From positions 14,198,001 through 14,262,000 of the forward strand of contig NC_092801.1 in assembly GCF_918797505.1 (NCBI RefSeq): DNA of 64,000 bases, given 5' to 3'. The notes beneath the pieces were generated by a model. The model searched no databases. It worked only from the letters and a program-made list of their open reading frames with translations, and was not told where the DNA came from. Positions 10,651-21,833 of this stretch are shown here, piece by piece. Positions within the stretch are counted from its first letter, which is position 1; every line of letters begins with the position of its first letter. This stretch comes from Bemisia tabaci (Eukaryota; Arthropoda; Insecta; Hemiptera; Aleyrodidae). The translations under genes and the position numbers were made by a program.

Positions 10651-10862
10651 TGCGACTCAGGCTTACATACATACAGAACGCAATAGTGTATCTTTCCTTC
10701 GGAAAATACACTAAAAAGGCTCGTGGAGTTGAGGCCACAGTGAAGGAGAACTCCAGATTGTTCAAATCTATATCCTATGTCTGACAACTCTCCGCGCACA
10801 TGAAATCGAGCAAACACATTAGCAGACTGCCACTCACCGGGGCGACCCCAAACGTTACAATT

Positions 10863-10984
10863 GGACGTATTTCTATCAAACGGAACTATGTGCATTAATG
10901 CATGAGCCCTGAGACCCATAAGAATATGTGCATAACAGGGTTCACGTCATAATGCACATAGTTCCGTTTGACAGAAATACGTCC
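10863..10984. mobile_element. GGACGTAT MITE
   Basis: A 122-bp element with ends GGACGTATTTCTATCAAACG and CGTTTGACAGAAATACGTCC. The inversion continues through GAACTATGTGCATTA. AATT lies on each side (10859-10862, 10985-10988) as a 4-bp target duplication. Non-coding. Confidence 0.85.
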
Positions 10985-11137
10985 AATTTTGACTAAAAAA
11001 TTCTCTTGCATTCTACCGCAAAGTTTATTTGCAGACGAGCTAATATCGACGGTGAAACTACCAAACCACGTATCTCGTTTGCGGTGTTTAAAAATCTACG
11101 CTCACATTTTATTTTTTTGAAGTAGACCAAATCAATA

Positions 11138-12622
11138 ATTAAAGCGGTTAAAGAGCTAATTAATGACAAAGCACCGGGTCCTGGTGGGATTCCTGTCGAG
11201 TTGGTCAAGTACGGGACTGCCAAGCTCTTTGAGTGCCTCAGAAAACTGATGCAACAATGCATCAGGGGTGACGAGGTACCAAGGGAGTGGAAGGAGTCTT
11301 GGATCAAGGCCATCTACAAAAAGAAGGGAAGGAAGGACGACTGTAACAACTACCGGGGGCTCTCAGTGACCGGGACAATAAGCAAAGTGTACGGGAAGAT
11401 ACTGAAAGCGAAGATCGAGGACGAATGGCAGGATCACGAAGCAGAGGAGCAGGCTGGTTTTAGAGCTGGCAGGTCTACGATAGATCACCTCTTTGTTATT
11501 GTCCAGGTCATTGAGAAGAAAATGGCCGTAGCTCAGGAACTGCATTTAATTTTTGTGGATCTTCAGAAGGCGTATGACAGCGTGCCGTTGGTGAAACTTT
11601 GGGAGGCCTTGGAAAAATCGAATTTTAACGGGGGGTTGATTGACGCTGTTAAGCGATTTTATAAAGGGAGTTTTACCAAAGTTAAGTGCCATGGGGGGTT
11701 GTCAGCGGGATTTTATGTGACTAAGGGTTTAAAACAGGGATGTTGTTTGTCGCCAACATTATTTAAAATTTATCTCGAGTGCGTGCTAAAAGAATGGAAA
11801 AAAAAATGCTCTGGTATGGGTGTCCCCTTGGGTGATCTCGAAACTCTGTTTACTCTGTGCTTTGCTGATGACCAGGTGGTGGTTGCTCAAGATCAAGATG
11901 ACGCGGAATACATGATGCGCAAGCTAGTAGAAGAGTATCGGAAGTGGGGTCTGGAAGTCAGCATATCCAAATCTGAGAAGATGACTTTTGGCGGTGATCA
12001 GCAAAGCATTGAGTTGGAGGATGGGCAGCAGATCAAAGGCTGCGAGCACTTTAAGTACTTGGGAGTGCGGTTGACCCAGGATGGAAGGACGGATCAAGCT
12101 ATCAGGGAAAGGAACACCTTAGCAAGGAAGGCTATAGCGATGTTAAATGGAATCCTCTGGGATCAGCGGATTTCCAAAGATAACAAGAGGAGGATATACA
12201 ACGCTGTAGTCAAAAGTATATTAACATACGGATGTGAAGTTTGGCAGCTGAAGAAACGGACACAGGATATGCTAAGAGCAACGGAGATGGATTTCTGGAG
12301 AAGGTCAGCAGGAATTTCTAGGAGAGATCGGGTCCGTAATGATAGAGTGCGTCAGATAATGGAAGTCGAAAATGACATCGTGTTCGACGTCATGACCAAA
12401 CAACTTGTTTGGTATGGTCATGTCAATAGGATGACGGAAGAGAGGCTGCCAAAAAAGATGCTTGATTGGGTTCCTCCTGGGAGGAGACGTAGGGGACGCC
12501 CAGTGAGAGGTTGGCGACAGGGGGTGTTAAATGAGATAAGAGATTGTCAACTCCCTGATGACCTGTGGGAAGACCGAGCTTTGTGGCGATTAGGCGTCGC
12601 ACAGCGCCAAAGAGCGCTATAA
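11138..12622 (+). CDS. Reverse transcriptase, 5'-truncated, frame intact
   Basis: About 494 uninterrupted codons from the truncation point to TAA. Motifs in order: KAPGPGGIP and the YKKKGRKDDCNNYRGLS region; AGFRAGRSTIDHLF; motif A FVDLQKAYDSVP (about 11552-11587) with its catalytic aspartate; motif B GLKQGCCLSPTLF; catalytic FADD (11861-11872); motif D SKSEK; YLGVRLTQDG; and a C-terminal WYGHVNRM, PPGRRRRGRP and DLWEDR block. The family enzyme copies its RNA into DNA at a nicked target. Here the N-terminal endonuclease and the native start are absent, so it is a dead copy despite the clean frame. RTE-like classification rests on the C-terminal block and short 3' tail and is an inference. Confidence 0.9.
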   Translation: MKAVKELINDKAPGPGGIPVELVKYGTAKLFECLRKLMQQCIRGDEVPREWKESWIKAIYKKKGRKDDCNNYRGLSVTGTISKVYGKILKAKIEDEWQDHEAEEQAGFRAGRSTIDHLFVIVQVIEKKMAVAQELHLIFVDLQKAYDSVPLVKLWEALEKSNFNGGLIDAVKRFYKGSFTKVKCHGGLSAGFYVTKGLKQGCCLSPTLFKIYLECVLKEWKKKCSGMGVPLGDLETLFTLCFADDQVVVAQDQDDAEYMMRKLVEEYRKWGLEVSISKSEKMTFGGDQQSIELEDGQQIKGCEHFKYLGVRLTQDGRTDQAIRERNTLARKAIAMLNGILWDQRISKDNKRRIYNAVVKSILTYGCEVWQLKKRTQDMLRATEMDFWRRSAGISRRDRVRNDRVRQIMEVENDIVFDVMTKQLVWYGHVNRMTEERLPKKMLDWVPPGRRRRGRPVRGWRQGVLNEIRDCQLPDDLWEDRALWRLGVAQRQRAL

Positions 12623-12647
12623 AAGCGACTCATATATATATATATAT
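11138..12647 (+). mobile_element. 5'-truncated RTE-like non-LTR retrotransposon
   Basis: A 1510-bp insertion flanked by the 12-bp target duplication ACCAAATCAATA (11126-11137 and 12648-12659). The reading frame is open from the first base of the insertion. The 3' end is a very short untranslated tail ending in (TA)n, like the copy at 6754-7961. The endonuclease domain is missing through 5' truncation. The homologous unfilled site at about 57650-57670 supports the boundaries. Confidence 0.92.
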
Positions 12648-13392
12648 ACCAAATCAATATCATTCCTTGAAATTTTCACAGAATTTTCTCCGCACGAAGA
12701 GGAAAAATCACAGAAATTTTCAAGACTGCACGTTAAGTAGTTTTTCACTTAAAAAATAAAGTATGACAGGAAGTCTGCGACGTCGCAAACCGAGATACGT
12801 GGTTTGGTAGTTTCACCGTCGATATGCGTTTTCTATCGTGGAATTCCACTCCGGTTGTAATCCGAAGGTGTGTGAGCCAGTGGGAGACGGTGCGTAAATG
12901 CTAATCCATGCGTATTACTCTAAGCTTTCGTTTAGAAATTAATTAGCTCGCAGATCCAACCTTCAGCCCACCCACGCCTCACAGTAATCAAGAATAAATA
13001 TCGAGTAAAAAAAAACAAAAAAACAAGAAGAAAAATCCAACATGAGTATGTTGGAAAAGCGTGCCGAATATCTTAAATATGGACGCATACCTACTATTTT
13101 CACGTCTTTGCTGTATTTGTATCAATGGGTACTTTTTACTAAATTTGGGAGAAAATATACTGATTCATGAACGTTGAATGTAAATTAATTTTAAAGATTC
13201 CGTCCAATTATCTTGATTTTAAGCTGATATGCGGCATCTACGCACGACTGCGATTTGGGCGAACTGCTGTGCATCGAAATCGCGTTAAGTTAATCTGTTT
13301 GGACTTCGAACTGTAACCTCTCTCGTATTCGGCCGATTTTTACAAATGAGGTCTGTTTTTATTCGTCTTTTAACGGAGATCAAAGGAACACT

Positions 13393-13618
13393 CACTGGAA
13401 AAAAAAACATTGGATCTAGAGCCCAGACTCTTAAAAACATCGACAAGAAAAAGTATTCTTGATTCAATCAGAATCTAGCTTAAATCAAGAACCAAGCATC
13501 TTAATTTAAGCGGATTTAGTTTTGATTCAACCAAAAATCCGATTGAATCAAGAGTATTTTTTCTTGTTAATGTTTTCAAGAGTCTGGACTCTAGATCCAA
13601 TGTGTTTTTTTTCCAGTG
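13393..13618. mobile_element. Palindromic CACTGG MITE, copy 2
   Basis: Same palindrome as at 9557-9783, 226 bp, with target duplication CT (13391-13392 and 13619-13620). The internal arms carry several point differences. The preceding 12826-13390 stretch shows nothing recognisable. Confidence 0.88.
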
Positions 13619-14154
13619 CTCGCTAAATAGACGGAAAACAATTTTTGTAAAAATTTGGTTTTCCATCTTTATTCTGAGCCATCCTGAGCGCCAGTTTATG
13701 ACAGCTGGTCGGTGGCTGTGGGTAAATAGGTATCATCAATGGTCAGCCTCCATATCATCGGTATGTGTGTTATTGTTCCAGTATCGAGCAAAGTAATCGT
13801 TACTCAAGAGCAGCGCCCAGAACGTGTTTTTTTCCTCTCGAGTGCCCCCAAGTGCGTAATTTGTGTTCTTGCTCTCTTGCAAATCACAAGAGTAAACGCT
13901 CAGTCATTTTACTCTGCTGTGCTGAGGAAAAAGGGAGGGTATGGATTCGATCGACATGAATCGATCGAAAAATGAAAACGTGAATCGATCGACATGAATT
14001 GATCGACCTAACCTAACTCGACATGAATCGATCGACACCGATTCGATCGACAAACTATTAAAAACCCGATGTCGATTCGATCGACATGAATGGATCGAAA
14101 AATGAAAACGTGAATCGATCGACGTGAATCAATCGACACCGATTCCGTCGACAA

Positions 14155-14360
14155 AATTCGATTGATTCACGGGCTTTTCGATCGATTCACGGGTTTGTCG
14201 ATCCACTCACGGTTTCGTCGATCGATTCACGGGTTTTTCGATCGCTTCACGGGTTTTTCGATCGCTTCACGGGTTTTTCGATCGACTCACGGGTTTGTCG
14301 ATCGACTCACGGGTTTGTCGATCGATTCACAGGTTTGTCGATCGATTCACGGTTGTCGAT
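14155..14360. repeat. 21-bp minisatellite, CGATTCACGGGTTTTTCGATC
   Basis: Roughly nine consecutive 21-bp units, each an imperfect CGATTCACGGG..TCGATC. The preceding 13940-14150 has related CGATCGACATGAATCGATCG words. Because 21 is a multiple of 3 and the unit lacks stops in one frame, an 81-codon heptad-like frame appears; I treat that as a side effect of the repeat. The rest of the nested element (14400-15780) shows nothing recognisable. Confidence 0.85.
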
Positions 14361-15792
14361 CGAATCGGTGCGACTCTCTCAAGAATCGTTTAAATTTTTT
14401 GTCGTAGGAGATCTAAACAAGCAGTGAACTCCAACACAATGTGTTGATAAGGCGCGTCATTAACTCGCGCATATCAACCCCTTTAGTTCTCATTCACAAA
14501 GATTTCAAAATAGGCAAGTAGCACAACAAGAGAATTCATACGGTCCAACACTTCAACGACGCACTTTGACGAGACCCTGTATTGTGAATGTAGAAAGCTA
14601 TTCGAACGAATTTAAGTTTTTTGATCTGCCTGAAGCAAAATCGTATCAGATTCTTGAGCTCCTTCATAAAAATGGTCGGGGAATTGAACGCACAAGTAGA
14701 GCGATCGCCGCGCCAACAAGACGCGCCTTCCAGAAGGCGTTGATACCGCTAATCGTACACCTAACATACACTTCGATATACTTTGCTGTATTTGGTGCAG
14801 AAGCATTGAATTGAAGGCGTTCTTAGCACCGTTTGGAGAGACTTTAACCGCGAGTTAGATTCGACCGGAGTGACCGGAAATGAAGGCTCAACGCCACGAA
14901 AGTCACCAAAACTTCTTAGTGCCGACCGGAAACGAAGGAGTAACGTACCGGTCAGTAGCCTCCAGGTAAATTAAATTTAGCTTCGCTGAGATTTCCTGGA
15001 GATTGTTCCTGTCATTTAGTTTGTATCCCTTACTACGTGCAAAACACTTAATGTGAAATAAAATTTTAATTTCATCGAACGCGATTTTATAGATATAAAA
15101 TTGCGACAAGATCGGGGATAATTGATCTTTTGTCAATGACCATGACGATTTTACCACCAAACAATCATTAAAAAAATCTCAACTTAATTTTAAAATATCC
15201 CAATTTTTCCATCGAAAAATGCCTCTTCGGTCACACAACGGGATACTTGGAAATCTTAAACACAGGTCAAATGGAAGTTAAATTATATAAATGGCGTCAT
15301 TTGTATTTTTGCCATTTAACAAATGCTGATTGTTAGCGCTCATAGCTTGCTCAGTAGTTGATTTCAAGACATCCCGTTCTGTGATTTCATTTTCTTCATG
15401 AAATTTTGAAGAGGATACGTATTACGTGGTGCTTTAAATCTATGTGCAGGATTTCATGAGCTTCAACCAGTTTTTGTCCAAATGAGATTTTTCAACGTCT
15501 TTTTCACGCGATTTTATCCGTAAACCGTATATTTATTTGGCTGTATTTCGTGCGTGCAACAGACCTACTCATACTTAGAAGAAGATACAAAAAAGTAGGG
15601 AATAGCCGCGACGACTTTTGCTCGAGAGAGAGACATGCGATGGGAGTATGTACGTTTGGAGATTGACGTCAGAGCATTCAAATAACGTTGACTGCGGTAA
15701 CGTTTACGCAGCTCGGCCACCGATCTCGTGTACTCCGACCTCCTCTACGAAGTATCAAAGCCCATCAGTGTGGTTAGCGAGAGAGTACCCAG

Positions 15793-16188
15793 CAGTGCTC
15801 GAAACTCACCTTTGAGTTTTAGGAGCCATGTGGCGCATCAAGCCCGATTTTAAGGCGCCATTGAAGTTTTTGTAGGGGAAAAATTGACTTTTTGCCTATA
15901 TATCACGGAGTATTTAGTGAAAAATTAGATGCAAGATGTTTTCATAACAGGACTAGTAAGTAGATGTGACTCGAGAGAGACGAAAGCACTAAGAATGAAA
16001 TCGTGAAGAACAGAAAAAGCTATCATATGTAGTGTTGGAAATTCTGAGTTTTTTTTTAATTTAAATAGATTTGTTTTTCTTATTTGTGATTTCCTTTGAA
16101 GATCCAGATTTTTAGGGGTTACGTTGGTGCAAAGCCTTCATTTTTTAGGCGCATTTCGCGCGTTGGCGCCTGTGAGTTTCGAACACTG
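15793..16188. mobile_element. hAT-like MITE, CAGTGCTCGAAACTCAC ends
   Basis: A 396-bp non-coding element with ends CAGTGCTCGAAACTCACC and GTGAGTTTCGAACACTG and the perfect 8-bp target duplication GTACCCAG (15785-15792 and 16189-16196). It sits inside the 2.55-kb element, giving a three-level nest. A GGACGTAT-family fragment follows at about 16228-16345. Confidence 0.88.
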
Positions 16189-16929
16189 GTACCCAGCCAA
16201 CTGATTTTAAACAAACTTGCTCGAACAGTTGAACGTATTTCTGCCCAACGGAACTAGAGACAGGTCGGAATAAAGGGGTTTGCTCGTTAGTTCTCGGGCC
16301 GCAAGAATGAATAGGAATTATTAAGCGCCAGTGACGTCAGCGGCAACGACACCGCCGCCGCACTTTAATCTACAGACCGTATTTAATCGGTGACGATCGA
16401 ATCGGTGTCGATCGATTAATGTCAATCGATTCACGTTCTCATTCTTCGATCGATCCATGTAGATCGAATCCATACCCTCCAGGAAAAACACCGCATGAGG
16501 ATTCGAATGTTGCCAAATTCCCTCTCAGGAAATATTTATTTTCGAAGAACTTTGTGAGTTTTTTGTCCCTTGAAATTGTCTGGCAATTCAGATCAAATGA
16601 TGAGGGAAATCCTCCGAAAAATTCCCATAAAAATATTTACAAATTTTTCCGACAATTCGTGATTTATCGAGGGAGATTTGGCAACGCCGGAAGGCTCATA
16701 CGGCGTTTTCCCTCAGCACGGCAGTACTGAGAGCAGCATTAAGTGTAAAAATGAAGTTTTGAGGAAATACATGGGGTTTGGAGGATAAATGAAGTTTTTG
16801 AAAAATTGAGATATCCATGGTTTTAGGTAAAACTAGTCTTAATGCACAGGCAGACTCTGTCGTAAATTGACTCTCAAATTTCAATTTCTTAGCATCAAAA
16901 AGTAATTTTGAACTTTCGCTCCACCGTAG

Positions 16930-17163
16930 ACTGGATCGAGTCAATTGAAGAGGTCAGACATGAAATTTTTTACTAAAACTGCAAATTTTCATGTTTATTT
17001 CGTCACATTTTAAATTTTAAGGGGTTCTAATAAAAGAAAATTTCACGAGGAAATTAATGGAAACACTTTCAGGACCTCAAAGTTTCGTATTAACGGCGAT
17101 AAAAGCGTTTAAAGTTTCCAAATTTCGTCCGACTTCTCTTCTCCTATATTGACTCAATCCACT
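16930..17163. mobile_element. Inverted-repeat element, GGATCGAGTCAA family, whole copy
   Basis: Left CTGGATCGAGTCAATTGAAG, then AGGTCAGACA; right GTCCGACTTCTCTTCTCC, then TTGACTCAATCCACTG. About 234 bp, non-coding. It is the best intact relative of the element caught in the tandem array at 61.7-63.2 kb. Confidence 0.7.
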
Positions 17164-17659
17164 GTGTACTTTTGGGGGCTTCTGGGTACCAGATGCGCCC
17201 TTTCCAACCGTTCGACTCCCCCGATGTAACATGTACTATACTACATGCCCTTTTGCCTTATGGGTAATGACGCCATTCTGGTACACCCGGGAAAATTGGA
17301 TTTTTTTCTGCATCTGGTATTCGTAAAAGTTTTCGTGAAATGTTTTGCTTTTAAGCATAACAATCTCGCACGGACGTATTACCTGGTTAAAGTATTTTAG
17401 GGCCTCCTTATGCTTTAAATACTTATATCCGAGGCAGTACTTTCAGATCGATTTGAAAATATTACGAACAGTCACGTGATCTCTTCATTTTAGTGACGTA
17501 TTACTGTGCTACTTTGTGATTGGTTCATTTTCTTGGCGCAGCATCGACACGTCAGCTGTTTGCGGCATTGAGCGGAAGGTTTAAGGTTATGTCATGGACC
17601 AAGAGAATGAATAAGGACCCCCAACTCCAGTTAGCGGAGACATTAGCGCTGCCTAGAGT

Positions 17660-17895
17660 GTTCTCGCCGTGAATATGGGTCCAGCCAGCGCCGATGTCAC
17701 CGCCGCGCCGGCCGGCCGGTCCCTCTCTTCCCCGCGACCCGCGCTTCCCCTCCCCACTGCTGAACTCCTCTTCACGCGGCCCCGCTCCCCCGCGACCTGC
17801 GCGCCCTACCTCGCGGCGTCGCGACGCCGCTGTCCGCTAGATCGCGTTGACGCACCAGCTTTAGAGGTTCCGCCGCTCTTTCCCGTCGTCTGATT
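17660..17895. other. GC-rich, CpG-dense block
   Basis: A compact GC-rich island (GCCGCGCCGGCCGGCCGG, GGCGTCGCGACGCCGC) in AT-rich surroundings, comparable in composition with 4006-4313 but different in sequence. One frame is open for 74 codons (17669-17893), rich in Pro, Ala and Arg with no recognisable domain. It may be a promoter or 5' exon island or foreign DNA. The flanks 17170-17655 and 18176-18700 show nothing recognisable. Confidence 0.4.
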
Positions 17896-18114
17896 TACAG
17901 TGCATCCTTTATGTTTCCATTCACTACTAACTTAATTTCATCACAAAGAGATAGTGGAAAATTTCAGATCTTCGCAATCGATCTGAAGTTTTGAAGAGTT
18001 TTGCGGTAAAAAAATCCATCTTTAAATTCCATCTTCGTCAGTCTTCGGGTACATAGGTCGGTAATAATACGCTTTGTCAAAGAAGCGCCCTCCAACGCTT
18101 GGGCGTTGGAACTG

Positions 18115-18175
18115 CTTGTTTTTGTTTTTGTTTGTTTGTTTGTTTGTTTGTTTGTTTGTTTGTTTGTTTGTTTAT
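18115..18175. repeat. (GTTT)n microsatellite
   Basis: Uninterrupted GTTT repeats of about twelve units. A second tract of the same motif lies at about 55895-55970. Confidence 0.95.
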
Positions 18176-18710
18176 TATCTCTTGAGTATATAAAACAGAT
18201 ACATTTTTCACTTACAATGGAAGTGACGATTGAAATTAAAGACAAGAATTTTCAGGACTATAAAGAAACAAAAATTAGCAAAGGTTGATATGAAAAACAA
18301 GTACAGAAGGTTACTTAATTCAACTCTGGTTGAAAATGTGCGATACCGGAATCCGCCGTTTGGCATTCATAGGCAAAATCCACTGTGTACTAAAACGATC
18401 CATGTAATTTCGAAACTTCTAACACGTTTTTCTGGAAACAGCAAAAAGTGTACTTAAGCGCCTTGTCCTCCAGGCCCCTCACATTATTTATCCGAGAAAA
18501 CCTAGATTTCTTGAAATAACCCTAAGTGGTGGAAAAATGGAAAAGGATGGCATTTTCAGACTGAGCATTAACGCGACTCTTGAATTTTTTGCTCATTTGC
18601 GCAGCTTTGGCTATTTCGCGTGAAATTCACTCTCTTAGAAACGGAACGTTCTCGAATCGACTGATTCATTTTAAGCTCGATTCTATTTTTTGCTACTTTA
18701 AACGTCAATA

Positions 18711-18963
18711 CTGCCGTGCTGAGGAAAAACGCCTTATGAACTTTCGAGAGTTGCCAAATTTCCCCGGATGAAACGTGTATTTTTGAAGAAATTTATGATT
18801 ATTTTTCCTTAAAATTTTTAGACATTTTAGATTAAATTCCGAACAAAATAGTCTGAGACATTGGAAGAAAAATATTTACAATTTCCCCAATAAATTCGTA
18901 TTTTATCAGAGGAAATTTGGCAACGCCTGCGGGTTCATACGACGTTTTTCCTTAGCACGGCAC
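18711..18963. mobile_element. CTGCCGTGC element
   Basis: About 253 bp, ends CTGCCGTGCTGAGGAAAAAC and GTTTTTCCTTAGCACGGCAC, with AATA on both sides (18707-18710 and 18964-18967) as 4-bp target duplication. Non-coding. Confidence 0.85.
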
Positions 18964-19057
18964 AATAGGACTTACTAATGCTACAAGGAACGATGTACCG
19001 TTGAATTACGTGGAAGGAAGTCTGTGCATAGAGTTTGCGTGCTGCATAGTTTCTTTT

Positions 19058-19179
19058 GGACGTATTTCTATCAAACGGAACTATGTGCATTAAAACATGA
19101 GCCCTGAGAACCATGAAAATATATGCATTACAGGGCTCACGTCACAATGAACATAGTTCCGTTTGATAGAAATACGTCC
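19058..19179. mobile_element. GGACGTAT MITE
   Basis: Same length (122 bp) and ends as the copy at 10863-10984. Flanked by TTTT on each side (19054-19057 and 19180-19183). Confidence 0.88.
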
Positions 19180-19218
19180 TTTTGATTTAATACATTTTCA
19201 TTTAGTTCGTTTTTGCAA

Positions 19219-19445
19219 CAATGGACAAAAAACACATTGGATCTAGAGTCCAGACTCTTAAAAACATCGACAAGAAAAAATACAGTTGATTTAATCGGAT
19301 TTTTGCTTAAATCAAAAACCAAGCCTCTTAATTTGAGCGGATTTCCTTTTGATTTAAGCCTAAATCTGATTGAATCAAGAGTATTTTTTCTTGTCAATGT
19401 TTTCAAGAGTCTGGACTCTAGATCCAATGTGTTTTTTTTCCAGTG
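19219..19445. mobile_element. Palindromic CACTGG MITE, copy 3
   Basis: The left end is mutated to CAATGGACAAAAAACACATT; the right end TTTTTTCCAGTG is intact. Target duplication AA (19217-19218 and 19446-19447). Confidence 0.85.
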
Positions 19446-19740
19446 AAAATTACGTCAAATCTTGCGTGACAGTCACCTGCACTAATTACGCTTGAAAAAC
19501 TGCCATATTTTCCACCTTACCTGTTTTTCAAAACCCTCTTCGTTTTTTCCCTCTCTTTTTCCTGGTATTTTGGAAATCACCTCATAAATATTAAGCCCCA
19601 CTCGTTTTTCTTTTCAATTTTGATTCAGGCTTTTCCCCCTCAAACCATTAGATTGAGTGTTTTCACGCGGTAATTATAATTCCATGCAACGAATTCTTGG
19701 AAATTTCTTATAGAAGCTGGAATTCCAATTCTGTCCCATG

Positions 19741-21548
19741 GGGCCAGATTTCTTCTTTCTCATTGCGTTGCAAACATGTTCCGTTCGCCACGTTATTTTG
19801 CCAACCGCGTGGTCGCTCATTGGTGCTTTGGCACATCTGCTGCGCAATTGCTCAGTTGCACTGTTTAAGGACGAGCGTCATCAGACTTTCAATAATGTTA
19901 AATTTTACAGCTATATTCATCAGGCGCGAATCATGCATCCTTTATTTCGTCACCAGTCGAAAACGCCTTCAGCCCCGCGGGATACTTCACCGCACACACT
20001 AGAATTAAAATATTTGTATCATGAATTGTTGTGCAGAATCCCTCGTTTTCTGAACAATCATAGACTTTAACGCGAAGATAGAAAAGTTATCGGACAAAAC
20101 GTGTGATACGGCTTTTTCGCCTTTCAAGTAAGTAAACTTGCAGATCCGCAAAAATGAAGGAGAACATGGTCCCTTTCCGCAGATGATATTATGTTTAAAG
20201 ATTCTGTAAATCCTCTTTAATGATGATAATGGAGATTTTGATCAAATGTGATTTAAGTCGGAAACCCTGGAGATAGGAAGTAGCAAATGAGTTTAGGAAT
20301 TGGAAAATTAAGAAATTATGGAAACCCTAAGAGTTTGATCAAAAGCTCCACCATCATGGTTTAAAGAAGCTTTAAACATAATATCATCAGCAGGAAAGGG
20401 ACCAAGTTCTCCTTCATTTTTGAGGGTCTGCAATTTTACCTTCTTGAGAGGCAAAATAGTCGTATCATGCGTTTCGCCCGACAACTTTTCTATCCTGGCG
20501 TTAAAGTCTCTGAGTGTTCAGAAAGCGAGGGTTTCTGCACGGCAATTTATGATACAAATATTTTAATGCTAGTGTGAGCGGTGAGGTATCCCTCGAAACT
20601 GAAGGCGTTTTCGACTGGTGAGTCCGGAGACGGACCCACACTGAGTCGGATGGGGGGGGGGGGGGCATTTGTCGATGTCGAGTGGAGGTTTAAGTGGTGT
20701 CTCCCCAGAGCAAAGACGGTCCAGAAAATTTAAAAAGAAATTGCCCCTGCCAGATTAAATTTTGCAGCAGCTTTAGCACACAAACTGTGCATTATGAAAT
20801 TTGAAAATTGACGAATATTTGTTGTTGTTTTTTTTTGTAAGTTAATATTTATTGATCCTCGTACAGCGGAATGAAAACAAATTTTATTTCAGTATATGCA
20901 CTATTTATTTCTGCGGTGTTGAGTAACCTTTGGTTTGGTAAACTTTGGTTATACAGTTCTGTCTTGATGCCATTTCAGTAAATTTTCAGGAGTGCTTTTT
21001 TTCTCCCCCTTTTTCTTCCTTTCTTCCTTTTATCCTTCTTTCTTTTTTTTTCTCATTTTGACCCGAGACGATTCCCTTGGATCCGCCACTGCTGGTGACA
21101 ACTTGAAGGATTTATGTTTTGATTTTGATGCATATAGCGATAAAATTAAACAGTAAATAGTTTAAATATACATATAAAATAAGCGAAATAGTCGTATTTT
21201 GCGTTTCACCCGACAAACTTTTCTATCCTCGCGTTAGAGTTGAATGTTCCGAAAGCGAAGGATTCTGCACGGCAATTTATGATACAAATATTTTAATTCT
21301 AGTGTGAGCGGTGAGGTATCCCTCGAAACTGAAGGCGATTTCGACTGGTGACAACATGACGGATATTTATGTCTCGCTCCTAATGAATACAGCGATAAAA
21401 TTAAACATTAGTTGAAAGTCTTAGTACGTACGTCCTTATTAGTGCAACTGAGCAACCGCGCAGCAGATGCGCCAAAGTACCAGAGAGTGACCAGGCAGTC
21501 GGCAAAATTACGTGACGAACAGAACACGTTTGCAACGCAATGAGAAAG
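19741..21548. mobile_element. 1.8-kb compound inverted element
   Basis: The outer arms (about 19745-19935 and 21375-21545) are inverted copies, sharing CTCATTGCGTTGCAAAC and TGCCAACCGCG-like sequence. An inner palindrome runs from about 19937 to 20625, with ends TCACCAGTCGAAAACGCC and GGCGTTTTCGACTGGTGA. A second half-copy of the inner unit lies at 21180-21360. The arm encodes similar short peptides (FLIALQTCSVRHVILPTAWS) in both copies, but no start, domain or longer frame supports a gene. A fragment of the inner unit also occurs at about 35990-36120. Confidence 0.6.
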
Positions 21549-21592
21549 GAAAGATGGAAGCTTGATTTGACCCCTGAACCGCGATGATAAAT

Positions 21593-21712
21593 GGACGTAT
21601 TTATATCGAAAGGAACTATCTCCATTGTGATGTGGACCCTGGCGTGCATGTAATCTTTCCAGTTTCTCGGCCCAAACTCAATAAGTAGAGTTTTTTTTTC
21701 TTAAGTACGTCC
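21593..21712. mobile_element. GGACGTAT MITE
   Basis: Ends GGACGTATTTATATCGAAAG and TTAAGTACGTCC, with AAAT on both sides (21589-21592 and 21713-21716). The right arm is decayed. Confidence 0.75.
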
Positions 21713-21833
21713 AAATCAGTTTTATTCCGTAGCTAATTACTGGTGCTTTAAAGACCGTAAACAGCTATTAAAAATGACGGAAGGGGGCTGTTCAGTAAAT
21801 CTTTCAAGTTTGTCGCTAGGTGTTATACGCATA

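Larger units (their letters stand above)
11044..12825. mobile_element. Inverted-repeat element interrupted by a retrotransposon
   Basis: The left end CGACGGTGAAACTACCAAAC and CACGTATCTCG are mirrored by CGAGATACGTGG, then TTTGGTAGTTTCACCGTCG, at the right. The 11138-12647 retrotransposon splits it. An uninterrupted relative at 57568-57826 (about 259 bp) shows the empty site, and another relative at about 26600-27340 is split by a hAT-like element. Confidence 0.85.
13933..16480. mobile_element. 2.55-kb nested element with CGATCGA-rich inverted ends
   Basis: The left end GGAGGGTATGGATTCGATC is mirrored by GATCGAATCCATACCCTCC at 16462-16480, with further CGATCGA-rich inversion inward for about 90 bp. 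AGGAAAAA lies on both outer sides (13925-13932 and 16481-16488), an 8-bp target duplication from insertion into the host element. No transposase frame is visible in the 2.5 kb, so it is a non-autonomous or deleted element. It contains a 21-bp minisatellite and a complete hAT-like MITE. Confidence 0.8.
13914..16724. mobile_element. CTGCCGTGC element split by a 2.55-kb insertion
   Basis: The left end CTGCTGTGCTGAGGAAAAA lies at 13914-13932. The matching continuation AGGAAAAACACCGCATGAGG resumes at 16481 and runs to GCACGGCAG at 16724. Joined, they give a standard ~260-bp family member. The outer flanks are TACT on both sides (13910-13913, 16725-16728), the 4-bp target duplication of this family. 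Confidence 0.85.

Noticed and set aside
14162..14407. Heptad-repeat protein of 81 residues
   Set aside because: Product of a 21-bp minisatellite whose period is a multiple of three; no flanking gene structure.
19738..20070. 110-codon frame (FLIALQTCSVRHVILPTAWS..) repeated at 21401-21649
   Set aside because: Conserved because the two are arms of one inverted element; no domain, and the second copy has no matching continuation.
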